Positions 43,139-51,629 of a stretch of 64,000 bases of DNA are shown here, piece by piece; position 1 is the first letter of the stretch, and each line of letters opens with the position of its first letter. The position numbers were made by a program, and so were the translations under genes. The notes under the pieces were generated by a model, which saw only the letters and a program-made list of their open reading frames with translations, was not told where the DNA came from and searched no databases. This DNA is from Novosphingobium malaysiense (GTDB lineage: Bacteria > Pseudomonadota > Alphaproteobacteria > Sphingomonadales > Sphingomonadaceae): the NCBI RefSeq assembly GCF_000802225.1, contig NZ_JTDI01000002.1, forward strand, positions 392,501 to 456,500. Direction: 5' to 3'.

Positions 43139-43483
43139 TCACAGAATTTCCTGCACCTTTTCTTGCGGTCGACACAGCCGCGCGCCCTTGTCCGTTTCGA
43201 CGAGCGGACGTTCGATGAGAATCGGTTCGGCCGCCATCGCGGCAAGCACGGTTGCGTCGTCGGCCTCCGGCAGGCCCCGTTCGGTCGCATCGGTGCCGCG
43301 GATGCGCAGCCCCTGCTGCGGCGTGATGCCGGCATCCTTGTAGAGCTGCGCCAGCTTCTTCGCGCTCGGCGGATTCTTGAGATACTCCACCACTTCCACA
43401 TCCACGCCGGGCGTTTCCTCGAGCATGGCGAGAGTCTTGCGCGACGTGCCGCATTTCGGGTTGTGCCAGATCGTGGCTTTCAT
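43139..43483 (-). CDS. arsC: Glutaredoxin-dependent arsenate reductase family protein
   Basis: A 114-residue ArsC-fold protein with the catalytic Cys in HNPKCGTSRKTL (C11) and the arsenate-binding arginine region PILIERPLVE. Reduces arsenate to arsenite using glutathione/glutaredoxin. No arsR, arsB or acr3 is near, so a role in a full resistance operon is not supported; members without that context may be annotated by fold alone. It follows the [2Fe-2S] gene by 10 bases and may be co-transcribed with it. Confidence 0.85.
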   Translation of the reverse strand: MKATIWHNPKCGTSRKTLAMLEETPGVDVEVVEYLKNPPSAKKLAQLYKDAGITPQQGLRIRGTDATERGLPEADDATVLAAMAAEPILIERPLVETDKGARLCRPQEKVQEIL

Positions 43484-43493
43484 GGTCGTCTCC

Positions 43494-44072
43494 TCATTGA
43501 TCCGTTGGTGTGGGCGAGGGCGCGGTCGAAGGCTCCGTTACTGGAGCCAGGGCCGGGACTGCCTTTGCCGCGTCTTCGCGAGTGATGCCGGGGGGCGGTG
43601 CGGCACTGATGGTGTCCTCGCGGCGCCGGACCGCCCCGGCGCGTTGAATGGCGCGAACCAGGCGGGGATAGACGCCGCAACGGCAAAGATTGGGAATGGC
43701 TTCCTTGATCTCCGCTTCGGAAGGGTTCGCGTTGCGGGACAGAAGTGCGGCGCCGCTCATCACGATGCCGGGCGTGCAAAAGCCACACTGGATCGCCTGT
43801 TCGGCCACCATGGCCTGCTGCACGGGATGCGAGCGGTCGCGGGACAGGCCTTCGATGGTGATGACGAGGCGACCTTCGCACTCTGCCAGGGTTATCAGGC
43901 AGGACCGCAGGGCGGTTCCGTCGACCATGACCATGCAGGCGCCGCAATCGCCGACGCCGCAACCGTATTTGGTGCCCGTCAGATTCGCAGCGTCGCGCAA
44001 CGCCCAAAGCAAGGGCGTTTGCGGGTCCATGTCGAATTCGACCGGGCGCTCGTTGACGGTCAGACGCGGCAT
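43494..44072 (-). CDS. [2Fe-2S] subunit of a xanthine dehydrogenase-family oxidoreductase (isoquinoline 1-oxidoreductase alpha-like)
   Basis: Electron-transfer subunit (192 residues) that would pair with a molybdopterin-binding large subunit. The plant-ferredoxin-type cluster motif has C38, C43, C46 and C58 (GCGVGDCGACM...RSC). The second cluster has C96, C99, C130 and C132 (CGFCTPG, CRC). The last 40 residues are a Pro/Ala/Thr-rich tail, longer than usual. There is no large-subunit gene beside it; the only one seen is at 2958-5216. It may be moved across the membrane bound to its partner, as it has no signal peptide. Confidence 0.9.
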   Translation of the reverse strand: MPRLTVNERPVEFDMDPQTPLLWALRDAANLTGTKYGCGVGDCGACMVMVDGTALRSCLITLAECEGRLVITIEGLSRDRSHPVQQAMVAEQAIQCGFCTPGIVMSGAALLSRNANPSEAEIKEAIPNLCRCGVYPRLVRAIQRAGAVRRREDTISAAPPPGITREDAAKAVPALAPVTEPSTAPSPTPTDQ

Positions 44073-44114
44073 CGCCGGATCCTTAAGCCTTCGCGCCGGG
44101 AACCGCCAGAGGGC

Positions 44115-46154
44115 TCATAGATCGAGCTTGATGCCCGCCCAGAGCGTGCGCGGGAGGCCAAGGTCCATCGAGCCGGCCTGATTGCGGGTGATGATGGTCT
44201 CGTCCGTCAGGTTCTCGCCGCGCAGGACCAATGCGAACGGGCCCGCGAGCGGCACGAGCGCGTAGGCGTCGAGTGTGGTCGCGGCGGGCAGCACGTCGGT
44301 TTGCTGATCGTCCTCGAACTGCGCCCCGACATGGCGGACCGTGCCCGCCAGCCGCCATCCCGGGCGCGGCGCCCATGCCAGAGTGGCGCTGGCGGCCAGT
44401 TTCGGGACCTGCGGGGGGCGCATGCCGTCGAGTGCCGCCTGCGAGCCGCTGGCTTCCACCTTGGAATCCGTCCAGGCCAGCGATCCGATGAAGTTCCACT
44501 GGCCCAGCGATGCATTGGCAGTGGCTTCGATGCCGCGGGCGCGGATCGCGTCGACGTTCTGGCGCTGGCGCAGGTTCGTGTCGACCGTGACATTGGCGAT
44601 CGCATCCTTCAGTCGATTGTCGAATGCCGTCAGCGAAAGCAAAATCGCGTCGGACGGGCGTACTTCTATTCCCGCTTCGTATCCGCGCAGACGTTCCGGC
44701 TTCAGTGCGGCATTGGCCTGGGTTACCACGGGGAAGACCACGAAGGGACGGTACAGTTCGTTCAGGGTCGGTAGACGCATGCCGGTATAGGCCGCTGCCC
44801 GCAGAGAAAGCATATCGCTGGCATGCCAGACCACGCCGCCGCGCGCGTTTACGTTCCAGTCGGAACGGTCAGGAAAGGCGGTGTTCTCGCTGACGGTGCC
44901 AGTGGCATCCAGTTCCCGGTAGAAGCCGTTGCGGATGGTCCAGCGGTCGGCGCGGACCCCGGCGGTCAGGACGAAGGCGCCGAGCGTCCAGTCGTCCTCG
45001 GCATAAAGGCCGAAGTCGGACTGATCACCGCCGGCGCGGCGAAAGGCGGTGGGAAGCCCGCTCACGGTGGAATAGGGCATTTCGACGAGATGGCCTTCGG
45101 TGAGGCGCACGTCGGCGCCCAATCGCAGCACGTGGGCATCGCCTACAGGAGGGCGGATTTCGGCCTTTCCGCCCACCGCCAGCGTCGGCGTCTTTGCCTG
45201 ATCGAGGACCTTCTTGAAGCGCGACGAACTGATGACGACATTCGAGAAGTTCTGCGCCTGGGCATAGCCCAGCACGTCGAACTGCCAGTCGCCACGGCCC
45301 ACCAGGCGCAAACTGGCCTGCTGACCTGAGCTCGAGGAATCGGCGCCTTCGAAGCGCAGCGTGCGATTGTCGTCGTAGGCGAGGCCCGAGGCCTGGATCT
45401 CGACCGTATCGGTCAGCGGGGCTACGGCGCGAAGGGCGGCAGACCAGCTTTCGTATCCGGCACGAGCCGATGCCGGCACGCGCTGGTCGCGCGGTGTCGT
45501 CCAGAAGCCCTTGCCCCTGTCCCACTGAACGCTGGCCATCATGAAGCCATCGCCCAGACGTGGCGCCGTGGTGGCCGAAACCTGCGTTTCGCCGCGTTGG
45601 TCGACGAGAGCAGAGGCCTGCAGGGTGCCGATCTCGTCCGGACCCGCGCTGGTGAGGTCGATCGTGCCGGAAACGGCGCCGGTTCCGAACGCTCCCATGC
45701 CGCCGCCGCGGACAACGCGAATGGAGGCGAGACGTTCGGGGTTGAGTGCCGACAGGGGAATGTAGCCGAAGAACGGGTTGCCCACCGGCACGCCGTCGAG
45801 CAGCACCAGCGCCCGGCTCGACGCGTTGCCGCCCAGCGCCCTCAACGTCACGCCCTGTGCGGATGGGTTGGCGGAGCGGCTGTCGGATCGCCTGAATTGC
45901 TGGAACCCGGCGACCGAGGAAAGGACATCCTCGATCCGGCCAGAAGCGCTCGTGGTAACCTCCGCGCGATCGAGGACGGTCACGTCGTAGGCCGGCTCTG
46001 CCGGGCCACTTTCCAATCCCGCTCCGGTGACGACGATGGCGTTGGCCGGTGTTTCGACGTCTGCTTCGGCGGCATGAGCGGACGTGGTGGTCATGCCGAT
46101 GCAAAGGGCAAGAAGAGAAGCGGCGATGTCGCGAATGGACCGGTACGTTTTCAT
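44115..46154 (-). CDS. TonB-dependent outer-membrane receptor (BtuB-like size)
   Basis: A 679-residue outer-membrane barrel with a signal peptide (MKTYRSIRDIAASLLALCIGMTTTSAHA), a plug domain with TonB-box-like region NAIVVTGAG, and LLDGVPVGNPFFGYIPLSALNPERLASIRVVRGGG. The C-terminal strand ends LPRTLWAGIKLDL. This size suits vitamin B12/metal-type receptors, but the ligand is unknown and no riboswitch-like element was seen upstream. It is divergent from a second receptor and followed by the [2Fe-2S] subunit gene. Confidence 0.88.
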   Translation of the reverse strand: MKTYRSIRDIAASLLALCIGMTTTSAHAAEADVETPANAIVVTGAGLESGPAEPAYDVTVLDRAEVTTSASGRIEDVLSSVAGFQQFRRSDSRSANPSAQGVTLRALGGNASSRALVLLDGVPVGNPFFGYIPLSALNPERLASIRVVRGGGMGAFGTGAVSGTIDLTSAGPDEIGTLQASALVDQRGETQVSATTAPRLGDGFMMASVQWDRGKGFWTTPRDQRVPASARAGYESWSAALRAVAPLTDTVEIQASGLAYDDNRTLRFEGADSSSSGQQASLRLVGRGDWQFDVLGYAQAQNFSNVVISSSRFKKVLDQAKTPTLAVGGKAEIRPPVGDAHVLRLGADVRLTEGHLVEMPYSTVSGLPTAFRRAGGDQSDFGLYAEDDWTLGAFVLTAGVRADRWTIRNGFYRELDATGTVSENTAFPDRSDWNVNARGGVVWHASDMLSLRAAAYTGMRLPTLNELYRPFVVFPVVTQANAALKPERLRGYEAGIEVRPSDAILLSLTAFDNRLKDAIANVTVDTNLRQRQNVDAIRARGIEATANASLGQWNFIGSLAWTDSKVEASGSQAALDGMRPPQVPKLAASATLAWAPRPGWRLAGTVRHVGAQFEDDQQTDVLPAATTLDAYALVPLAGPFALVLRGENLTDETIITRNQAGSMDLGLPRTLWAGIKLDL

Positions 46155-46239
46155 GCCGCTTCCATAAGCAACGGACGATTTCAATCAAGCGCTGCATTGG
46201 ATTGCGACATCCGCACTGTGCACGAACGGACAAGTAATT

Positions 46240-46271
46240 AACACTTGTTTAGAGAGGATGTTACAGGTGTT
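46240..46271. promoter_or_regulatory. Imperfect inverted repeat between the divergent TonB receptors
   Basis: AACACTTGT (46240-46248) and ACAGGTGTT (46263-46271) pair at 8 of 9 positions with a 14-base spacer, inside the 261-base AT-rich divergent region. Possible operator for one or both receptor genes. Confidence 0.3.
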
Positions 46272-46415
46272 GATATTGCTGTGAAACAAAATTAGAAAAG
46301 TGCGCAGGGAAGAGGGAAAGAACCGATAACAGCGCGCGAATGCGCTTCCTCTTCCTGGCGCCGTGTGACGCCGATGCGCCATGCGGACGCCTGCAAGACA
46401 TGGAGGAGGTAAGAG

Positions 46416-48857
46416 ATGAATGCATCGAAGGCATGGCTTTGCGCCTGCACTACGCTTGCGGCTGCATTGGCAGCATCCCCGTCCCTCGCACAGGATTCCC
46501 AGCCCGGCGATCGCGCAGAACAGGATGACGTCTACGGTGGCGACATCATCGTGACGGCGCGCCGGCGCGTGGAAACCGCGCAGGATACCCCGGTGCCGAT
46601 GACGGTACTCAGCGATACCTTGCTCGATCGCTATGGCGTGACGGGCATCGATTCGATTGCCCAGTTCACGCCCGGCCTGCTGACCGGCGAATCCTCCGGC
46701 TCGATGGGTGGTTCGATTTCCTTGCGCGGCATCGGTTCGGGCGAGTCGATGGCGTTCATCGACCAGGCCGTGTCGGTCAACGTCGACGGCGTGCCGATTT
46801 CGAGCGCCCAGATCCTGCGTGCCGCCCAGATGGACCTGCAGCAGATCGAAGTCCTGCGCGGCCCGCAGTCGCTGTTTTTCGGGAAGAACAGCCCGGGCGG
46901 CATCATCTCGATTATCACGGCTGACCCCGGCGACACACCAGAACTGATGGTGCGCACCGGCTACGAGTTCAAGGCGCGTGAGAAGTACGTCGACATCACG
47001 GCTTCGGCGCCGCTCACCGACAGCATCGGGCTGCGCCTTGCCACCCACTGGTCGAAGCAGAAGGGCTACATCAGGCTGGTCACGCCCAATGCGCCGGGCA
47101 CCAGTTCACCGCCCCCGGGATTGATCCCCACCGACCTGCACCGTTTCCCCAAGCAGGACGAGATATTCCTGCGCGGTACGCTGGCGATCGACCCGACAGA
47201 CAGGCTCAGCATCAGCCTCAAGGGCACCTACACCGATACCGAGATCGTGGGCGGCCCTTCGTTCTTTTCGGACATCGTCGCCTGTCCCTACGGTTCCGCG
47301 CAGCGTCCGTTCGAGGATGCCAGCAACTGCGAGAACGACGGCACGGTCTATACCTCGCAGCTGGACCCTTCGTTCCTGGCGCTCAGCCCGTTGTTCTACG
47401 GACCCTACGGCGGCCGTATCAACAAGCAGTACCTGGTGAGCGGCCAGATCGACTGGGATCTCACCGATGCCCTCAAGCTGACCAGCGTTTCCGGTTATTA
47501 CGGCGTGCGCGAAGCCCTGACCTCGAACGGCGGCTACGGGCCGACCAGCAACAACGGCTTTGCCGTGCGCTTCACCAACGACCAGTATTCGCAGGAACTG
47601 CGCCTGGCTTCCGACTTTGGCGGCATGTTCGACTTCGTGGTGGGCGGCTTCTACGAAGACCGCAAGCTGTACACCCTGACCTTCATCGCGATACCGGTCA
47701 TAAACTATCCGCTGCCGACCGAATCCACCCACCAGGACCAGAAGTCGGCCTCGGCCTTCGGACAGTTGCTGTTCAATCCCACCGACCAGCTTCAGATCAC
47801 GGCTGGTGGGCGCTACACCCACGAGACCAAGCACCTGCTCGATTTCACGGTCACGCCTTACGGAGGCACGCCCTACGACGTGACGACGGATCCGCTCTAT
47901 CCGGATACGAAGCTGAAATTCAACGATTTCTCGCCCGAACTGACAATCAACTACAAGCCCTTCGACGACGTGATGCTTTTTGCGTCTTACAAGGAGGGCT
48001 TCAAGTCGGGCGGCTTCGATGCCGGCTTCACCAACGGCGCCATCGTCCTCGATCCGGCCCGCGGGCAGAGCTTCGATCCCGAGGAAGTGAGCGGCTTTGA
48101 GGTAGGGATGAAGTCCCGGTTCGCGGATCGGCAGGTTACGCTCAACCTCACGGGGTACTGGTACGATTACTCGGGCCTGCAGGTGTCCGTGTTCGATACC
48201 ACCAGCCGGGCCTTCCGTCTGCAGAACGCGGCCAAGGCGCGCATCCGCGGCATCGAGATGGAAACCAGTTTCCGCCCCTATTCGGTGCCGGGTCTCAGCC
48301 TGCACGCGGCAGCTGCCTTCAACGATTCCAAGTTCCGCGATTACCTGGCCGATTGCTATGCGGGCCAGACCGTCTCGCTGGGGTGCAACCAGCAGTACGA
48401 CGCCGTGCTCATGCGCTACACGGCGCAGGATCTTTCCGGGCGGCGGCTGCGCAAGGCCCCGGTCTTCACCGGCCAGCTTGGCGGCTACTACGAGTTCGGC
48501 CTGGGCAAGTCGCTGATGATGAGCCTGTCCGCCGATGCCAGCTATTCGAGCAAGTACAACGTCGGCACTCAGCTTCAGCCGCTGGCCGTGCAGAAGGCCT
48601 TTGCCAAGCTCGACGCCACGTTCCGGCTGTTCACACCGGACCACAAGTGGGAACTGGCGGTCATCGGCCGCAACCTCACCAACAAGCGCAACCTCATCAA
48701 CGGCATCGACCGTACCGGCACCGGCGGTGCCAAGGGCACGGACGGCGTGAGCTGTACCTCCATTGGTACGCCGACGGGCTGTATACCGCTCGCGGACATC
48801 ATCGGTACGCCGGCAAAACCGCGCACCGTCGCGATCCAGTTGACCTACAACTACTGA
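46416..48857 (+). CDS. TonB-dependent receptor, sphingomonad catabolic type
   Basis: A 813-residue outer-membrane receptor. Signal peptide (MNASKAWLCACTTLAAALAASPSLAQ), TonB box-like GDIIVTARRR, plug with ISLRGIGSGESM and VLRGPQSLFFGKNSPGGIISI, and a 22-strand-size barrel with YKEGFKSGGFDAGF and a terminal aromatic strand ...TVAIQLTYNY. This subtype is expanded in sphingomonads, where members import aromatic, steroid or terpenoid compounds. It stands at the head of island 2 and may bring in its substrate. GGAGG precedes the ATG. Confidence 0.92.
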   Translation: MNASKAWLCACTTLAAALAASPSLAQDSQPGDRAEQDDVYGGDIIVTARRRVETAQDTPVPMTVLSDTLLDRYGVTGIDSIAQFTPGLLTGESSGSMGGSISLRGIGSGESMAFIDQAVSVNVDGVPISSAQILRAAQMDLQQIEVLRGPQSLFFGKNSPGGIISIITADPGDTPELMVRTGYEFKAREKYVDITASAPLTDSIGLRLATHWSKQKGYIRLVTPNAPGTSSPPPGLIPTDLHRFPKQDEIFLRGTLAIDPTDRLSISLKGTYTDTEIVGGPSFFSDIVACPYGSAQRPFEDASNCENDGTVYTSQLDPSFLALSPLFYGPYGGRINKQYLVSGQIDWDLTDALKLTSVSGYYGVREALTSNGGYGPTSNNGFAVRFTNDQYSQELRLASDFGGMFDFVVGGFYEDRKLYTLTFIAIPVINYPLPTESTHQDQKSASAFGQLLFNPTDQLQITAGGRYTHETKHLLDFTVTPYGGTPYDVTTDPLYPDTKLKFNDFSPELTINYKPFDDVMLFASYKEGFKSGGFDAGFTNGAIVLDPARGQSFDPEEVSGFEVGMKSRFADRQVTLNLTGYWYDYSGLQVSVFDTTSRAFRLQNAAKARIRGIEMETSFRPYSVPGLSLHAAAAFNDSKFRDYLADCYAGQTVSLGCNQQYDAVLMRYTAQDLSGRRLRKAPVFTGQLGGYYEFGLGKSLMMSLSADASYSSKYNVGTQLQPLAVQKAFAKLDATFRLFTPDHKWELAVIGRNLTNKRNLINGIDRTGTGGAKGTDGVSCTSIGTPTGCIPLADIIGTPAKPRTVAIQLTYNY

Positions 48858-48897
48858 GCAAGGGGGGATCCGGGCCGTCCTCCGGCGGCTCCGGAGC

Positions 48898-48927
48898 ACC
48901 GGCTCTCCCGCAAGGGAGGGCCGGTGT
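48898..48927. terminator. Bidirectional terminator-like hairpin
   Basis: A 13-bp stem with one G-U pair (48898-48910 with 48915-48927) and a GCAA tetraloop between the convergent TonB receptor and alcohol dehydrogenase genes. No strong T-tract follows on either side. Confidence 0.65.
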
Positions 48928-48939
48928 CGGATTCCGGGC

Positions 48940-49947
48940 TCAGCGGGGCAGGCTGACGTGAACCTTGGTGTCCTCGTTTGGGCCGCGCAGTTGCACCATT
49001 GTTGCCGGCAGCGCATCGAGAGGAACGGTGCGTGTCAGGATCGTGGCGGGATCGACATGTCCCTTGTCGAATTCGTCTGCGATGTAGCGGAATTCCTCCG
49101 GCGTGTAGCCGACAAGGAATTGCACGGTCACGCACTTGTAGGAGGCCATCGCAGGAAGGACGGGGTCGGGATGTGTACAGAAGCCGAGTGAAATGACCCG
49201 TCCGTAGGGCCGAGCGTGCAGGACTGCCTTGTCCAGCATGCCTTCGACGCCGACGGCTTCGACCACTACGTCGGGCATGCCGCCGAGCACCTCCATGACG
49301 TCGGTCACTTCGTCTTCACCGAATGCGACAAAGGCATCGGCGCCCATTTGCAGGCACAGATCGCGGCGGCGGTCGGACCGTGAGGCAGCAACGATCCTGC
49401 CTGCCCCCATTAGCCTGGCCCAATAGATGGCATAGAGCGCCACGGTGCCGCCGCCGAGCACAAGCACGGTTTCGCCCTTTGCCAGTCCCGACCGGCGCAT
49501 GCCGTAAAGGCCGACCGCCAGCGGCTCGATCAGCGCGCCGTCACTCACCGAAAGGGTCTGGGGCAGCGGAAAGGCCACTGCCTCCGGGATGGCGACATAT
49601 TCGGAAAAGCCACCAAGGGCCGGGTGGGGGCTGGCGCAGATGATCGGATTGTCGCCGCCGTTGCAGGCAGGGCAATTTCCGCAGCCCAGGGCGGGGATTA
49701 CGGCTGCACGGGTGCCGACCTTCAGCCGTTCCACGCCCTTGCCGAGCGCGACGACTTCCCCGGCATATTCGTGGCCGAACTGACCGGGCGCATAGTCCCA
49801 GGCCTGGCCCTTGGTCATCGAGATGTCGGTTCCGCAAATGCCACAGCGCTCGACGCGAAGGAGCACCTCGCCGGGCCCGGGTTCGGGGTCGGGCAGCGTT
49901 TCGATGGTGATCGGCTTGCCGCCGCCCGGATAGATCGCTGCCCGCAT
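48940..49947 (-). CDS. Zinc-dependent medium-chain alcohol dehydrogenase
   Basis: A 335-residue MDR-family enzyme. Catalytic zinc site: CGICGTD and GHEYAGEVVALG. Structural zinc site: four Cys in CGNCPACNGGDNPIIC. NAD-binding region VLVLGGGTVALYAIYW (GGGxxA rather than GxGxxG). It would oxidise a secondary alcohol or diol. It follows the FAH-family gene by 7 bases, so the two form an operon. Confidence 0.9.
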   Translation of the reverse strand: MRAAIYPGGGKPITIETLPDPEPGPGEVLLRVERCGICGTDISMTKGQAWDYAPGQFGHEYAGEVVALGKGVERLKVGTRAAVIPALGCGNCPACNGGDNPIICASPHPALGGFSEYVAIPEAVAFPLPQTLSVSDGALIEPLAVGLYGMRRSGLAKGETVLVLGGGTVALYAIYWARLMGAGRIVAASRSDRRRDLCLQMGADAFVAFGEDEVTDVMEVLGGMPDVVVEAVGVEGMLDKAVLHARPYGRVISLGFCTHPDPVLPAMASYKCVTVQFLVGYTPEEFRYIADEFDKGHVDPATILTRTVPLDALPATMVQLRGPNEDTKVHVSLPR

Positions 49948-49954
49948 TACGCCG

Positions 49955-50650
49955 TCACTCCGCCGGGTCTATGGTCAGGCGAACGGGCTCCAACCCTTCG
50001 ACCGCGCCTTCCAGGGTATCGCCGGGTGCCACCGGCCCAACTCCGGCCGGAGTGCCGGTGTAGATGAGATCTCCGGGTGCGAGGTGATACATGCGTGACA
50101 GATCGGCGATCAATTCCGGCAGCGTCCAGATCAGCTCGGCGAGCGAGGCATTCTGCTTGACGGCCCCGTTCTGCGACAGCGTGATCCGTTGGCTTGCGAC
50201 TTCACCGAACCGGGCGGCCGGCGTGATCGGACCGAGGACCGCGGCATTTTCGAAGTCCTTGCTGGTATCCCAAGGACAGCTCTTGTCTTTCGCGATGTTC
50301 TGGAGATCGCGCCGGGTCATGTCGAGCCCGCTGGCATATCCGAAGACGAGGTCCACTGCGCTTTCTGCAGCCACGCGAAAGCCCGCAGCGCCTATCGCCA
50401 CGACCAGTTCCATCTCGTAATGACAATTGGTCGTACCGGGAGGGTAGGCGATTGTCGCGCCGCTGTGACACACCGCTGCCGCAGACTTGGTGAACCAGAT
50501 CGGAGCCTCGCGGTCGACGGGACTGCCCATTTCACGTGCATGGGCCTCATAGTTGCGCCCGACGCAGAAGATTCGCTGCACGGGAAAGCGCGAATCCACG
50601 CCTACAATGGGAATGCTGGGCGTCTCGGGAAGCTCGAAAAGCAGGCTCAC
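49955..50650 (-). CDS. Fumarylacetoacetate hydrolase-family protein
   Basis: A 231-residue metal-dependent hydrolase/isomerase of the FAH superfamily. RIFCVGRNYEAHAREMG, the metal ligands in NCHYEMELVVAIG, FGYASGLDMTRRDLQ, and LIYTGTPAGVGPVAPGD are all standard. It may cleave a C-C bond in, or decarboxylate/isomerise, a ring-cleavage-type product. I start at GTG 50650 (VSLLFELP) because AAGGAG is 10 bases upstream; an ATG at 50683 has no site. Co-transcribed with the alcohol dehydrogenase. Divergent from the YqgE-like gene. Confidence 0.88.
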   Translation of the reverse strand: MSLLFELPETPSIPIVGVDSRFPVQRIFCVGRNYEAHAREMGSPVDREAPIWFTKSAAAVCHSGATIAYPPGTTNCHYEMELVVAIGAAGFRVAAESAVDLVFGYASGLDMTRRDLQNIAKDKSCPWDTSKDFENAAVLGPITPAARFGEVASQRITLSQNGAVKQNASLAELIWTLPELIADLSRMYHLAPGDLIYTGTPAGVGPVAPGDTLEGAVEGLEPVRLTIDPAE

Positions 50651-50772
50651 GGGTCCGTATCTCCTTGATTCCCGCCCATGCATAGGCCGCCCTGCCGTAC
50701 GGGAAAAGCGCTCTCTCCGGGTAGGTGCAACGCCGCCTTGCCCTCGCCGGTCGAATACCTACATTCGCTGGA

Positions 50773-51333
50773 GTGACAGCGGAGCAGTATCTTTCCGGAC
50801 GAATCCTGCTGGCGATGCCCGGCATGTTCGACCCGCGCTTCGAGCGTTCGGTCAACGTCATATGCGTCCACGACGAGCACGGTGCGCTTGGTATCGGTAT
50901 CGGCCATGTGCGCGAGGGTGTGACTTTTCACGAGGTCCTGGAAGAACTCGAGATCGACCCGGGAGTCGCGCCCGACCGACCCGTCCTTCATGGCGGCCCG
51001 GTGGAACCCGGGCGTGGCTTCATCCTCCATTCAACCGATTGGGGCGGGGCAGATACCGTCGAAGTCCAGCCGCTTTGCGCGCTATCCGCATCGATGGACA
51101 TTCTCCGCGCCATTGCCGAGGGTCGCGGACCGCGCCACTGGCTGATGGCCCTGGGATATGCCGGTTGGGGCGCAGGGCAGCTCGAGGGCGAGATGCGCCA
51201 TCACGGCTGGTATGCTGCCGAAGGGCACCGGGAAGTGCTTTTCGAAACTCCAGTGGATGCGCGCTGGATGGCGACCTGGCGCGCCGAAGGGATCGACCCG
51301 GCGCTGCTTTCGACCGAGACCGGACAGGCCTGA
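50773..51333 (+). CDS. YqgE/AlgH-family protein
   Basis: A 186-residue protein of the widespread YqgE/AlgH family, function not established. Signature: GRILLAMPGMFDPRFERSVNVICVHDEHGALGIGIG at the start and VLHGGPVEPGRGFILHSTDW. Start assigned to the GTG at 50773; the frame is open further upstream and the ribosome site is weak. It is probably a housekeeping gene interrupting the catabolic island, with its stop 4 bases from the ABM gene end. Confidence 0.88.
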   Translation: MTAEQYLSGRILLAMPGMFDPRFERSVNVICVHDEHGALGIGIGHVREGVTFHEVLEELEIDPGVAPDRPVLHGGPVEPGRGFILHSTDWGGADTVEVQPLCALSASMDILRAIAEGRGPRHWLMALGYAGWGAGQLEGEMRHHGWYAAEGHREVLFETPVDARWMATWRAEGIDPALLSTETGQA

Positions 51334-51337
51334 GCCT

Positions 51338-51625
51338 TCAAGCCACCGTATCGTGGATGCGGATATCTATATCTGCGATCATCGGCATGAGCCCGGCAAG
51401 CGACTGCTGCAGGCTCTCGCTGCCGATGTGGCGATCCATGGCCTCCTGATCGGCATAGGCTTCGATCACGCGGTAGGTGTCGGCTTCATCGCGACACTTG
51501 CCCGCGTGATAGAAGACAATGCCCGGGTTGGCATCGCGCACCCGCGGCATGATCTCGCCCACGGCCGTTTCGTACTCGGCCGCGCGCCCGGAGTGCAGGC
51601 GCACGGTCGCCACTACCAGGATCAC
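51338..51625 (-). CDS. Antibiotic biosynthesis monooxygenase (ABM)-domain protein
   Basis: A 95-residue single-domain protein with the ABM ferredoxin-like fold pattern: ILVVATVRLHSGRAAEYETAVGEIMPRVRDANPGIVFYHAGKCRDEADTYRVIEAYADQEAMDRHIGSE. Such domains act as cofactor-free monooxygenases or as binding proteins. It starts with GTG four bases after the TauD stop, and is the last gene of the 55.6-51.3 kb minus operon. The reaction is unknown. Confidence 0.85.
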   Translation of the reverse strand: MILVVATVRLHSGRAAEYETAVGEIMPRVRDANPGIVFYHAGKCRDEADTYRVIEAYADQEAMDRHIGSESLQQSLAGLMPMIADIDIRIHDTVA

Positions 51626-51629
51626 GCGA

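Noticed and set aside
46155..46415. Cobalamin riboswitch upstream of the smaller TonB receptor
   Set aside because: I found no B12-box-like conserved segment, so there is no basis to call the receptor BtuB.
47106..49016. 636-codon minus frame opposite the second TonB receptor
   Set aside because: The receptor frame has signal peptide, plug and terminal strand, while the opposing frame shows no known domain.
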